Part shown: one piece after another, positions 26,872 through 35,593 of the stretch
How the letters are laid out: every line of letters starts with the position of its first letter
Position numbering within the stretch: the first letter of the stretch is position 1
Assembly (NCBI RefSeq): GCF_023573145.1
Contig: NZ_CP097636.1
Coordinates: forward strand, 3,286,001-3,350,000
Source: Aquincola tertiaricarbonis
Lineage (GTDB): Bacteria; Pseudomonadota; Gammaproteobacteria; Burkholderiales; Burkholderiaceae_C
Length of the DNA stretch: 64,000 bases
Reading direction: 5' to 3'
The notes under the pieces: model-generated
Seen by the model: only the letters and a program-made list of their open reading frames with translations
Database searches by the model: none
What the model was told of the DNA's origin: nothing
Program-made: the position numbers and the translations under genes

Positions 26872-28953
26872 TCAGGCAGCCGTCAGGCGGTGCAGCAGGG
26901 CTTCGGGCTCCAGCGCGGGCGCATAGAGGAAGCCCTGGTAGGTGTTGCAGCCGATCTGCGCCAGGAAATCGCGCTGGGCGGGCAGTTCCACGCCCTCGGC
27001 CACCACGCTCAGGCCCAGCGCATGGGCCATCTGCACGATGGCGCGCACGATGGCCACGTCGCTCTCGTCGGCAGGCAGGCCGCGCACGAAGCGGCGGTCG
27101 ATCTTCAGCGCATCGAGCGGGAAGCGCTTGAGGTAGGCCAGGCTGGAGTAGCCGGTGCCGAAGTCGTCGATGGCCAGCCGCACGCCCAGCGCAGCCAGCG
27201 CCTGCAGCCGCTCCAGCGCCTCGGCGGCGTCGCGCACCAGGATCGATTCGGTCAGTTCCAGCTCCAGCAGCGCCGGTGGCAGCTGCGCATCAGCCAGCGC
27301 CTGCGCCACCCGCGCGACGAAGCCCGACTGCTGGAACTGCAGCGCCGAGACGTTGATGGACACCGGCACCCGCGTGCCTGCGGCCAGCCAGCGTGCGGCC
27401 TGGGCCACCGCCTGGCTGAGCACCCAGTCGCCGATCTGCACGATGAAGCCGCTGGCCTCGGCCACCGGGATGAAGTCGCCGGGCGAGATGTCGCCGTAGT
27501 GCGCGTCCTTCCAGCGGATCAAGGCTTCGCAGCCGATCACCACGCCCGTGGCCAGGTCGATCTGCGGCTGGTAGTGCAGGCGGAAACGGTTCTGCACCAG
27601 GGCCTGGCGCATCGCGTGGTCCAGCCGCACGCGCTTGCGCACCTCGTCGTCGTGGCTGCCCGAGCGGTGGAAGCGGAAACCGGCGCGGCCGCCGGCCTTG
27701 GCCGCCTGCATCGCCGTCTCGGCATGGCGCAGCAGGTCGTGCGCGGTGTCGGCCGCATCGGGGAACAGGGCCACGCCGATGCTGCAGGTGAGGGTGAACT
27801 GCGAGCCCTCGATCTCGTAGGGCGCCTCGGTGGCGCGCAGCACCCGGCGCGCTGCATGCTCGGCGGCTTCGGTGCCGGCATGGTGCAGCAGCACCGCGAA
27901 CTGGTCGCCGCCCACGCGGCCCACCACGTCGCCGGCCCGCAGCGCGCGGCGGATGCGCTGGCACACCTCCACCAGCACGCGGTCGCCGATGCCCTGGCCC
28001 AGGCTGTCGTTGATCTGTTTGAAGGCATCCACGTCCAGCAGCAGCACGGCCAGGCGGCCGCGGCGGCGCTGCGCGTCGGCGATGGCGCTGGACAGCCGCT
28101 CGGCCAGCTGGCGGCGGTTGGGCACGCCGGTCAGCGCATCGGTGGTGGACAGCGTCTCGATGCGCTGGTCGGCGGCCAACCGCTCGCTGAGGTCGCGGAA
28201 CGACCACACGCGGCCCATCGGCCGCCCATGGCTCCATTGCGTGTGCACCACGCGCTCCAGCACCTGCCCGTTGCGCAGCGTGATGCGGTCCGAGGCCGGC
28301 ACCAGCGCGCCGCGCTCGATGGCCTCGAGCTGGCGCTGGTAGGCATGCGGGTCCAGCACCGACTCCAGCATCCAGGTGTAGATGGCCTCGTCGCGGCCGC
28401 CGGCCAGGTGGTCGGGCAAGGCCCACAACTGCGCAAAGCGGCGGTTGAAGGCACGGATGTGGCCGCGCAGGTCGGTCACCAGCAGGCCGTCGGCGGTGGC
28501 CTCCAGCGTGGCCCGCAGCTCGGCGATCAGGGTCTCGCGCTCCTGCAGCGCGCGGCGCTCGGGCGTCAGGTCGCGCAGCGACACCACCAGCAACGGCGGC
28601 GCGCCCGGCAGGTCCAGGCGGTGGATGCGCCGCTCCAGGTGCAGCGGCTCGCCCTCGGGGCGCATCAGCCGCGTGCGTGACTGCAGCTCGGTCTCGCCGC
28701 CGGGCATGCGCAGGCCAGACCAGAAGGCATGATCTTCGGGCGTTTCCAGCAGCGTGTCGGCGGGCTGGTCGATCACGTCGGCCTGCTCGCGGCCCAGCAG
28801 CGCCAGCGCCGGTGCATTGATGGCGATCACCCGCAGCGTGTGGCCGTCGACCAGCCACGCCGGCTCCCACAGGCCGTGCACCAGGGCGATGGTCTCCCTG
28901 GGCAGCGCAGCGGGCCCCTGCGTCAGCGGCACGGCCAGCGCGGGTGTGGTCAC
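26872..28953 (-). CDS. PAS-PAS-GGDEF(degenerate)-EAL protein, probable c-di-GMP phosphodiesterase
   Basis: 693 residues: two PAS-like regions (about 25-130 and 150-255), GGDEF domain (about 270-430) and EAL domain (about 445-690). The cyclase signature reads GGDQF at 348-352, with Gln replacing the catalytic Glu, so cyclase activity is doubtful. The EAL side keeps EAL (476-478), DDFGTGYSSL, the DRRFV Asp and AEGVE, so hydrolysis of c-di-GMP is expected. There is no membrane segment. Its start overlaps the HD-GYP gene stop by 4 bases: two c-di-GMP-degrading domains in one operon. Confidence 0.9.
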   Translation of the reverse strand: MTTPALAVPLTQGPAALPRETIALVHGLWEPAWLVDGHTLRVIAINAPALALLGREQADVIDQPADTLLETPEDHAFWSGLRMPGGETELQSRTRLMRPEGEPLHLERRIHRLDLPGAPPLLVVSLRDLTPERRALQERETLIAELRATLEATADGLLVTDLRGHIRAFNRRFAQLWALPDHLAGGRDEAIYTWMLESVLDPHAYQRQLEAIERGALVPASDRITLRNGQVLERVVHTQWSHGRPMGRVWSFRDLSERLAADQRIETLSTTDALTGVPNRRQLAERLSSAIADAQRRRGRLAVLLLDVDAFKQINDSLGQGIGDRVLVEVCQRIRRALRAGDVVGRVGGDQFAVLLHHAGTEAAEHAARRVLRATEAPYEIEGSQFTLTCSIGVALFPDAADTAHDLLRHAETAMQAAKAGGRAGFRFHRSGSHDDEVRKRVRLDHAMRQALVQNRFRLHYQPQIDLATGVVIGCEALIRWKDAHYGDISPGDFIPVAEASGFIVQIGDWVLSQAVAQAARWLAAGTRVPVSINVSALQFQQSGFVARVAQALADAQLPPALLELELTESILVRDAAEALERLQALAALGVRLAIDDFGTGYSSLAYLKRFPLDALKIDRRFVRGLPADESDVAIVRAIVQMAHALGLSVVAEGVELPAQRDFLAQIGCNTYQGFLYAPALEPEALLHRLTAA

Positions 28954-30251
28954 TCGGCCATCCCCTCGCCGGCCATCTGGTCCTCGGCCTCGGGGAACTC
29001 CTGCTCCGAGGGCGGCACGGCATCGAAGTAGTAGGTGATGCGCTGCCGGGGCGCCAGGTACTCCATCGACGCGGGGGGCAGCTGGTTGGCCTTGAGGCTG
29101 CGGCGGATGCCCAGCGTGGGCTCGTTCTCCAGGTTCAGGTGCAGCGCCTCGTCGCGGGGCACGCGGCTGTCGTGCACCAGCACGCGGGGCTTGAGCGGCC
29201 GCGACGAATTGACCGCCACCACGATCCCGTAGCGCTCATCGGTCAGCTGCACCACCGAGCCCGGCGGGTACACGCCCATCATGCGGATGAAGGCGTTGAG
29301 CATGGTCACGTCGAACTTGTGCTTGCCCTGCGCGAACATCATCGACAAGGCCTCGTGCGGCGTCAGCGCCTTGGCCGGCGACACCGGGTTGCACAGGTTG
29401 TCGTAGCGGTTGACCAGCGAGACGATGCGCGCTGCGGTGGTCATGCGGTCCACGTTCAGCCGCTGCGGAAAGCCGGTGCCGTCGGCCTGCTCATGGTGTT
29501 GAGCGATCACCAGCAGCGCCCCGGGCGTCAGGCCCATCTTGCGACCCAGGGTCACGCCGTGGGACACATGCTCGCGGTAGACCTGCGTCTCGGCGGTGGT
29601 GAAGTGGTCTTCGAGGTAGCGCACGCGCGAGGGCAGCTCCACCTTGCCGATGTCGTGCAGCAGCGCGCCCATGCCCAGGTCGTTCATGTCGACTTCGGAC
29701 AGGCCGAAGAGCTTGCCCATCAGCAGCGCGATCACGCTGACGTTGAGGGAGTGTGCGGTGCTGCGGTCACCGGCGCTTTCGGTCAGCAGGCGGATGCACA
29801 TCTCGCGGTTGGCCAGCATCTTCTGCACCAGCGCCTGGGTGAAGGTCTCGCTGCGCACGCGCGCGCCCACGGGGTCGCTCTGCACCATGGCCGCCGCGGC
29901 GCGCCAGGACTTGCTGGCCTCGGCGTACTGGCGCTCGCACAGCAGCAGCGCCTCGCGCTGGGCTGCCAGCGCGGCGCGGCGCTGCCGGCGCTCCAGCTGC
30001 TCGGGGGTCTCGGCTTCCTGCGCACTGGCGGCGCCGGCATCGTCCGCCACCGCCTGCGCCGTGTTGGCCGGGTCGCTGCGCTCGGGGCTCCAGCGGATGC
30101 GCGTCAGGCCCAGGCTGCGGATGGTCGCGATCTGCTCCGCATCGCCGATGCGAAAACTGCTGAGCGGAAACGGGTGCGACATCCACCCGAGGTCCAGGTG
30201 GACGAACATGCCGATGCGCAGTTCGCTGACGTCGATGGTGGCGGTGGACAT
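28950..30251 (-). CDS. HD-GYP domain protein with DUF3391, c-di-GMP phosphodiesterase type
   Basis: 433 residues. The N-terminal DUF3391-like segment (IDVSELRIGMFVHLDLGWM) is followed by a charged linker and an HD-GYP domain: HDIGK with His199/Asp200, HH at 252-253, then DGTGFP at 257-262 where canonical proteins have GYP (Tyr to Phe). Metal ligands look intact, so activity is plausible. The last 80 residues hold a small beta region. It is the first gene of the two-gene c-di-GMP unit. Divergent from nothing; an Lrp gene lies upstream on the same strand. Confidence 0.9.
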   Translation of the reverse strand: MSTATIDVSELRIGMFVHLDLGWMSHPFPLSSFRIGDAEQIATIRSLGLTRIRWSPERSDPANTAQAVADDAGAASAQEAETPEQLERRQRRAALAAQREALLLCERQYAEASKSWRAAAAMVQSDPVGARVRSETFTQALVQKMLANREMCIRLLTESAGDRSTAHSLNVSVIALLMGKLFGLSEVDMNDLGMGALLHDIGKVELPSRVRYLEDHFTTAETQVYREHVSHGVTLGRKMGLTPGALLVIAQHHEQADGTGFPQRLNVDRMTTAARIVSLVNRYDNLCNPVSPAKALTPHEALSMMFAQGKHKFDVTMLNAFIRMMGVYPPGSVVQLTDERYGIVVAVNSSRPLKPRVLVHDSRVPRDEALHLNLENEPTLGIRRSLKANQLPPASMEYLAPRQRITYYFDAVPPSEQEFPEAEDQMAGEGMAE

Positions 30252-30361
30252 GGGCGGCGGAGTAACAGGGAGCAGGAGCAGTTGCTAACGTTGTCGGCCA
30301 GTCGGATCGGGAACTTGAAGCGTCAGGCCGGCGCTCCCCCCACTGGGGGCCCGGTCGACCT

Positions 30362-30805
30362 TCAGCGCTGGATGCGGGTCGACAGCACGATGGCCGAGGT
30401 TGTCCGCTCCACGCCTTCCAGCGCGCCGATGCGGTCGATCAGCGCGTCCAGCTCGCCGATGGACGCGGCGGCCACCACCGCGATCAGGTCGTAGGGCCCG
30501 CTGACCGACAGCAATGTGCGTACCTCCGGAATGCGCTTGAGCGCCGCGGTGATGCCGGCGCCCTGCTTGGGCCCGGCGATCACCATCACATGGGCACGCA
30601 CCAGCGCCGCCTCGGCTTCGTCGGGCACCACCACGGTGTATCCGGCGATCGCCCCCGCCCGCTCCAGCCGCTGCAGCCGGCTTTGCACCGTGGTGCGGGC
30701 GATGCCCAGCCGCCGCGCCAGGTCGGCCGCAGGCAGGCGGGCGTTCTCGCGCAGCAGGGCAAGCAGTGCGCGGTCGGTGTCGTCCAGCAGCGGCAGATTG
30801 GGCAT
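30362..30805 (-). CDS. Lrp/AsnC family transcription regulator
   Basis: 147 residues: N-terminal HTH (LDDTDRALLALLRENARLPAADLARRLGIARTTVQSRLQRLE) and C-terminal RAM/AsnC ligand domain (SGPYDLIAVVAAASIGELD). Such proteins sense amino acids and control amino-acid metabolism. It is divergent from the saccharopine-dehydrogenase-like gene with 129 bases between, so that gene is the likely target. A TAGACT -10-like element lies 7 bases before its ATG. Confidence 0.92.
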   Translation of the reverse strand: MPNLPLLDDTDRALLALLRENARLPAADLARRLGIARTTVQSRLQRLERAGAIAGYTVVVPDEAEAALVRAHVMVIAGPKQGAGITAALKRIPEVRTLLSVSGPYDLIAVVAAASIGELDALIDRIGALEGVERTTSAIVLSTRIQR

Positions 30806-30934
30806 ATCGCCAAGTCTAGTCGGCACACTGACCAAACACCTTGCGCCATTCGTCGTCCTGCTGGCTGCAAACGGCCGGCCCACGACCGAACATGCCGGCA
30901 TAGCCACCACCTCTTCAGCTTTGGAGCGCATGCC

Positions 30935-32047
30935 ATGAAAGACATCCTCGTCATCGGTGCCGGCAAGATCGGCCAGGTGATCGCCGGCCTGCTGGCCGAC
31001 AGCGGCGACTACCGCGTGACCCTGGCCGACCGCTCGCCGGCCGCGCTGGCCGACGCCGTGCCCGCCGGCCAGCCGCTGCAGGCCCTGGCGCTGGACGTGG
31101 CCGACACCGCCGCGCTGCACGCGGCGCTGCAGGGCCGGTTTGCGGTGCTCAGCGCCGCGCCCTGGCAGATGACGGTGCGCATCGCCGAGGCGGCGAAGGC
31201 CGTCGGCGTGCATTACTTCGACCTCACCGAAGACGTGGCCAGCACCCGCCGCATCCGCGAGCTGGCGCAGGGCGCCCGCCGTGCCTTCGTGCCGCAGTGC
31301 GGCCTGGCGCCGGGCTTCATCGCCATCGTGGCGGCCGACCTGGCGCGCCGCTTCGAGCGCCTGGACACGGTGCGCCTGCGCGTGGGCGCGCTGCCGGCCT
31401 ACCCCAGCAATGCGCTGAACTACAACCTGACCTGGAGCACCGACGGCGTCATCAACGAGTACATCCAGCCTTGCGAAGCCATCGTAGACGGCCGCCGCAC
31501 CGAAGTGCCGGCGCTGGAAGAGCGCGAGGAGTTCTCGCTCGACGGCGTGCTGTACGAAGCCTTCAACACCAGCGGCGGCCTGGGCACCCTGTGCGAAACG
31601 CTCGACGGCCAGGTGCGCACGCTCAACTACCGCAGCATCCGCTACCCCGGCCACGGCGCGCTGATGAAAGCCTTGCTGCACGACCTGCGCCTGAAGGACC
31701 GGCGCGAGGTGCTGAAGGACATCCTGGAGAACGCGCTGCCCGCCACGCTGCAGGACGTGGTGATCGTGTTCGTCACCGTGACCGGCTGGCGCGAAGGCCG
31801 GCTGCAGCAGGACACCTACGCTCACAAGATTTACGGCGGCCGGGTGGCTGGCGAAGAACGCAGCGCCATCCAGATCACCACCGCCAGCAGCCTGTGCGCG
31901 ATGCTGGACCTGCTGGCCCAGGGCCGGCTGCCGCAGCAGGGCTTCGTGCGCCAGGAAGACGTGCGCCTGGCCGACTTCCTGGCCAACCGTTTCGGCGCCG
32001 CCTACGCGCCGGCCGGCACCAGCGCGCCGCTCGCCCGCGCCGCCTGA
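30935..32047 (+). CDS. Saccharopine dehydrogenase-like NAD(P)-dependent oxidoreductase
   Basis: 370 residues with Rossmann motif VIGAGKIGQVIAGLL at the N-terminus and the family segments AAPWQMTVRIAEAAKAVGVHYFDLTED and CGLAPGFIAIVAADL. The family covers saccharopine dehydrogenase/reductase and lysine 6-dehydrogenase; a role in lysine or related amino-acid catabolism is inferred from this and from the divergent Lrp-type regulator. The precise substrate is undetermined. Confidence 0.85.
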   Translation: MKDILVIGAGKIGQVIAGLLADSGDYRVTLADRSPAALADAVPAGQPLQALALDVADTAALHAALQGRFAVLSAAPWQMTVRIAEAAKAVGVHYFDLTEDVASTRRIRELAQGARRAFVPQCGLAPGFIAIVAADLARRFERLDTVRLRVGALPAYPSNALNYNLTWSTDGVINEYIQPCEAIVDGRRTEVPALEEREEFSLDGVLYEAFNTSGGLGTLCETLDGQVRTLNYRSIRYPGHGALMKALLHDLRLKDRREVLKDILENALPATLQDVVIVFVTVTGWREGRLQQDTYAHKIYGGRVAGEERSAIQITTASSLCAMLDLLAQGRLPQQGFVRQEDVRLADFLANRFGAAYAPAGTSAPLARAA

Positions 32048-32100
32048 CCCTGCCCGCCACCGCCCTGCCGCTTGCAGGGCGGCTTTGTCGGTTCTATGAT

Positions 32101-32134
32101 GTTCTTTACAAGAACGCACGTTCTTATATCGAAC
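32101..32134 (+). promoter_or_regulatory. Tandem GTTC-N7-GAAC palindromes upstream of pcaI (probable IclR/PcaR operator)
   Basis: Two 15-base palindromes, GTTCTTTACAAGAAC (32101-32115) and GTTCTTATATCGAAC (32120-32134), are separated by 4 bases and centred 19 bases apart, just ahead of the CoA-transferase gene start. The second matches 11 of 15 positions of the reverse complement of the Pseudomonas PcaR box as I remember it. An IclR-type regulator gene lies 4.9 kb downstream. Confidence 0.6.
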
Positions 32135-32146
32135 AGGAGACCCGCC

Positions 32147-32848
32147 TTGATCAACAAGATCTCGCCTTCCATCGAAGTTGCGCTGGCCGACGTCCACGAC
32201 GGCGCCACCGTGATGATTGGCGGCTTCGGCACCGCCGGCCTGCCCAACGAGCTGATCGACGGGCTGATCGCCCAGGGCGCGAAGAACCTCACCATCGTCA
32301 ACAACAACGCCGGCAACGGCGACACCGGCCTGGCCGCGCTGCTGGCCGCGCGCCGCGTGCGCAAGATCATCTGCAGCTTCCCGCGGCAGGCCGACAGCCA
32401 CCACTTCGACGCGCTGTACCGTGCCGGCGACATCGAGCTGGAACTGGTGCCCCAGGGCAACCTGGCCGAGCGCATCCGCGCCGCCGGTGCCGGCATCGGC
32501 GGCTTCTTCACGCCCACCGGCTACGGCACGCAGCTGGCCGAAGGCAAGGAAACCCGCGAGATCAACGGCCGCATGTACGTGCTGGAGTCGCCCATCCACG
32601 CCGACTTCGCGCTCATCCGCGCCGAACGCGGCGACCGCTGGGGCAACCTCACCTACCGCATGACCGCCCGCAATTTCGGGCCGGTGATGGCCATGGCCGC
32701 CAAGGTCACCGTGGCCTCGGTGCACGACGTGGTGGAGCTGGGCAGCCTGGACCCCGAGGCCGTGGTCACGCCGGGCATCTTCGTGCAGCGCATCGTGCAG
32801 GTGCCGCGCGTGGCCACCACCGGCGGCGGCTTCAAGCAGGCCGCGTGA
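32147..32848 (+). CDS. pcaI: 3-oxoacid (3-oxoadipate) CoA-transferase subunit A
   Basis: Transfers CoA from succinyl-CoA to a 3-oxoacid, in this context probably 3-oxoadipate. 233 residues with the subunit A pattern VMIGGFGTAGLPNELIDGL, NNNAGNGDTGLAALL and FFTPTGYGTQLAEGKE. The start is TTG at 32147, supported by AGGAG 10 bases upstream. The B subunit does not follow directly: a Bug receptor gene overlaps the stop (TGATG) and separates the two subunits. Confidence 0.9.
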   Translation: MINKISPSIEVALADVHDGATVMIGGFGTAGLPNELIDGLIAQGAKNLTIVNNNAGNGDTGLAALLAARRVRKIICSFPRQADSHHFDALYRAGDIELELVPQGNLAERIRAAGAGIGGFFTPTGYGTQLAEGKETREINGRMYVLESPIHADFALIRAERGDRWGNLTYRMTARNFGPVMAMAAKVTVASVHDVVELGSLDPEAVVTPGIFVQRIVQVPRVATTGGGFKQAA

Positions 32849-33822
32849 TGCGGCGTCGCCTTCTGATGGCCGGCCTCGCCGGCCTGGCCACGCTCGGCGG
32901 GCCGCTGCGCGCGGCCGCCCAGGCCGCCGCCGGCAAGCCGATCAAGATCATCGTGCCCTTCGCCCCGGGTGGCGGCAACGACGTGTTCGCACGCCAGCTG
33001 GCCACGCAACTGACCACGCTGCTGGGTGTGCAGGTGCTGGTCGACAACCGGCCCGGCGCCGGTGGCACCGTGGGCAGCGATGCGGCGGCCAAGTCGCCGG
33101 CCGACGGCAGCACGCTGCTGCTGGGCCACACCGGCACGCTGGCCATCAACCCGGTGCTGTACCCCAAGCTGCCCTACGACGCACGCAACGCCTTTGTGCC
33201 GGTGGCGCCGCTGGCCAGTGCGCCGCTGGTGCTGGTGGTGCCGTCGGTCAGCCCCATCCGCACGCTGGCCGATCTGCTGGCCCGCGCCAAGGCGTCGCCC
33301 GGCAAGCTGGCCTTCGCCTCCAGCGGCAACGGCACCGGCGGCCACCTGGCCGGTGAGCTGCTGGAAGAAGTGGCGGGCATCAAGATGCTGCACGTGCCCT
33401 ACAAGGGCACCGCGCCCGCGCTGACCGATGTGCTGGGCGGCCAGGTCGACCTGATGTTCAGCGTCATCCCGTCGGCGCTGCCGCACATCGACGCCGGCAA
33501 GCTGCGCGCCATCGGCATCACGGGCGCGCACCGCAGCCCGCGGCTGCCCGACGTGCCCACCGTGGCCGAAGGCGGGCTCAAGGGCTATGAAAGCTCGCTG
33601 GCCTATGGCCTGATGGCCCCGCGCGGCACGCCCGAGGCCGTGCTCAAGACCCTGGGCCAGGCCGTGGCCAAGGCCACCGAATCGCCCGCGCTGCGCGAAG
33701 CCTTCAAGGCCGAAGGCGCCGAACCGCTGGCCGGCAGCGCCGCCGACTTCCAGGCGCTGATGCAGGCCGAATCCGACAAGTGGGGCCGCGTGATCCGGCA
33801 AGCCGGCATCAAGCCCGAATGA
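32848..33822 (+). CDS. Bug-type tripartite tricarboxylate transporter receptor (first copy)
   Basis: Periplasmic solute receptor of 324 residues. Signal peptide starts MRRRLLMAGLAGLA and ends RAAAQA; the mature protein begins with the family pattern PIKIIVPFAPGGGNDVFARQLA and carries VDNRPGAGGTVGSDAAAKSPADGSTLL, VPYKGTAPALTDVLGGQVDLMF and RLPDVPTVAEGG. Bug proteins bind carboxylates or aromatics for TctAB-type carriers, which are absent here. It is translationally coupled to pcaI. The ligand is probably a pathway acid. Confidence 0.92.
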   Translation: MRRRLLMAGLAGLATLGGPLRAAAQAAAGKPIKIIVPFAPGGGNDVFARQLATQLTTLLGVQVLVDNRPGAGGTVGSDAAAKSPADGSTLLLGHTGTLAINPVLYPKLPYDARNAFVPVAPLASAPLVLVVPSVSPIRTLADLLARAKASPGKLAFASSGNGTGGHLAGELLEEVAGIKMLHVPYKGTAPALTDVLGGQVDLMFSVIPSALPHIDAGKLRAIGITGAHRSPRLPDVPTVAEGGLKGYESSLAYGLMAPRGTPEAVLKTLGQAVAKATESPALREAFKAEGAEPLAGSAADFQALMQAESDKWGRVIRQAGIKPE

Positions 33823-33845
33823 ACCCGACAGCAAGGAGACTTCCC

Positions 33846-34505
33846 ATGCCCGCAGAACAGCCCAAGAAGTGGACCCGCGACCAGATGGCGCGCCGCGTGG
33901 CCCAGGACATTCCCGACGGCGCCGTCGTCAACCTGGGCATCGGCCTGCCCACCGCCGTGGCCAACCACCTGCCCGAAGGCCGTGAGGTGGTGCTGCACAG
34001 CGAGAACGGCGTCATCGGCATGGGCCCGGCGCCGGCCGCGGGCGAAGAAGACTACGACCTCATCAACGCCGGCAAGCAGCCGGTGACGCTGCTGCCGGGT
34101 GGCTGCTTCTTCCACCATGCAGACAGCTTCGCGATGATGCGCGGCGGCCACCTGGACGTGTGCGTGCTGGGCGCCTTCCAGGTGTCGGCCGGCGGCGACC
34201 TGGCCAACTGGCACACGGGCGCCAAGGACGCGATTCCCGCCGTGGGCGGCGCGATGGACCTGGCCATCGGCGCCAAGAAGACCTACGTGATGATGGAGCA
34301 CACCACCAAGGCCGGTGACAGCAAGATCGTGCCCGCCTGCACCTATCCGCTCACCGGCATCGGCTGCGTGAGCCGGATCTACACCGACCTGGCGGTGCTG
34401 GACATCACACCGCAAGGCGTGGCCGTGCTGGACATGGCCGAGGGCCTGAGCTTCGACGAGCTGCAGAAGGTCACCGGCGTGCCGCTGCTGCGTGCCGCGG
34501 CCTGA
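33846..34505 (+). CDS. pcaJ: 3-oxoacid (3-oxoadipate) CoA-transferase subunit B
   Basis: 219 residues; carries the catalytic glutamate in LHSENGVIGMGP, plus DGAVVNLGIGLPTAVANHLP and GGAMDLAIGAKKTYVMMEHT. It completes the heteromeric CoA-transferase with the A subunit 1 kb upstream. AAGGAG lies 9 bases before the ATG at 33846. The gene lies between two Bug receptor genes. Confidence 0.92.
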   Translation: MPAEQPKKWTRDQMARRVAQDIPDGAVVNLGIGLPTAVANHLPEGREVVLHSENGVIGMGPAPAAGEEDYDLINAGKQPVTLLPGGCFFHHADSFAMMRGGHLDVCVLGAFQVSAGGDLANWHTGAKDAIPAVGGAMDLAIGAKKTYVMMEHTTKAGDSKIVPACTYPLTGIGCVSRIYTDLAVLDITPQGVAVLDMAEGLSFDELQKVTGVPLLRAAA

Positions 34506-34559
34506 CCGATCCACACCCCGACGACCACAAGATCACCTTCCCGACCGGAGACAAACGCC

Positions 34560-35552
34560 ATGACCACCCCCCTCTCGCGCCGCCTGTTCACCCTGCTGGC
34601 CACCGCCGCGGCCGGCAGCCTGCTCACCGCACCCGCGCTGGCCGCGGACGACTTCCCGAACAAGCCGGTGCGCATCCTCACGCCCTTCCCGGCCGGCTCG
34701 GGGCCCGAGACCGTGACCCGCATGGTGGCCGAGAAGCTGCAGAAGATGTGGGGCAAGCCGGTGGTGGTGGAAAACAAGCCGGGCGCCAACGGCTTCATCG
34801 CGATCGACACCTTCAAGCGCGGCGACAAGCAGGGCTACGACCTGATCCAGCTCGACAACGTGCACCTGTCGGCCTACCCGCACCTGTTCAAGAAGCTGCC
34901 CTACGACCCGCAGAAGGACTTCGATCCGCTGCTGCCGCTGTTCAAGACCAACTTCTTCTTCGCGGTGGCCACCGACAGCAAGTACAAGACCGTGGCCGAC
35001 ATCATCAAGGACGCCAAGGCCAACCCCGGCAAGCTGAACTACGGCTCGTGGTCGGTGGGCAACCCGGTGCACCTGGGCTCGGAGCTGTTCGAGACGGTGA
35101 CGGGCACCGAGATGGAACACGTCATCTACAAGGAGACCTCGCTGCTGTACACCGGCGTGGCCACCGGCGAGCTGGCCTTCGCGCTGGGCACCAGCGCCAG
35201 CTCGGGCTCGCTGCAGCGCGCGGGCAAGCTGCGCTACATCGCGGTGGCGGCGCCCAAGCGGGTGCCCTCTTTCCCCGACGTGCCCACCGTGGGTGAATCG
35301 GGCGGCCCGGCCAATTTCGAGGTGATCGGCTGGACCACCATCGCCGCGCCGCGCGGCATCCCGGCCGAACGCGCCGAAAAGATCCGCCGCGACATCGAGA
35401 AGGCTCTGTCCGAGCCCGACATCAAGCAGCGCTACGACACCTTCGGCTACGAGCTCTTCCCGCAGACGCGCGAGCAGTTCAACCAGTTCATCGGCACCGA
35501 ATCGCAGCGCTTCGCCGACGTGGTCAAGAAGGCCAACGTCACGCTGGACTGA
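34560..35552 (+). CDS. Bug-type tripartite tricarboxylate transporter receptor (second copy)
   Basis: 330 residues. Tat-like signal with SRRLFTLLA and cleavage near ALA-ADD; mature pattern KPVRILTPFPAGSGPETVTRMVAEKL, VVVENKPGANGFIAIDTFKRG and SFPDVPTVGESGG. It is clearly diverged from the first copy (compare VPFAPGGGND with TPFPAGSGPE), so not a recent duplication; the two probably bind different ligands. CGGAGA precedes the ATG. It lies between pcaJ and pcaF in the same operon. Confidence 0.92.
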   Translation: MTTPLSRRLFTLLATAAAGSLLTAPALAADDFPNKPVRILTPFPAGSGPETVTRMVAEKLQKMWGKPVVVENKPGANGFIAIDTFKRGDKQGYDLIQLDNVHLSAYPHLFKKLPYDPQKDFDPLLPLFKTNFFFAVATDSKYKTVADIIKDAKANPGKLNYGSWSVGNPVHLGSELFETVTGTEMEHVIYKETSLLYTGVATGELAFALGTSASSGSLQRAGKLRYIAVAAPKRVPSFPDVPTVGESGGPANFEVIGWTTIAAPRGIPAERAEKIRRDIEKALSEPDIKQRYDTFGYELFPQTREQFNQFIGTESQRFADVVKKANVTLD

Positions 35553-35593
35553 TCCGCGCCCGCCGCTTCCAAGACATCCCAGGAGACTTTTGC

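Noticed and set aside
32848..35552. A complete TctABC-type transporter
   Set aside because: Only periplasmic receptor genes are present; no membrane subunit genes were found in the window.
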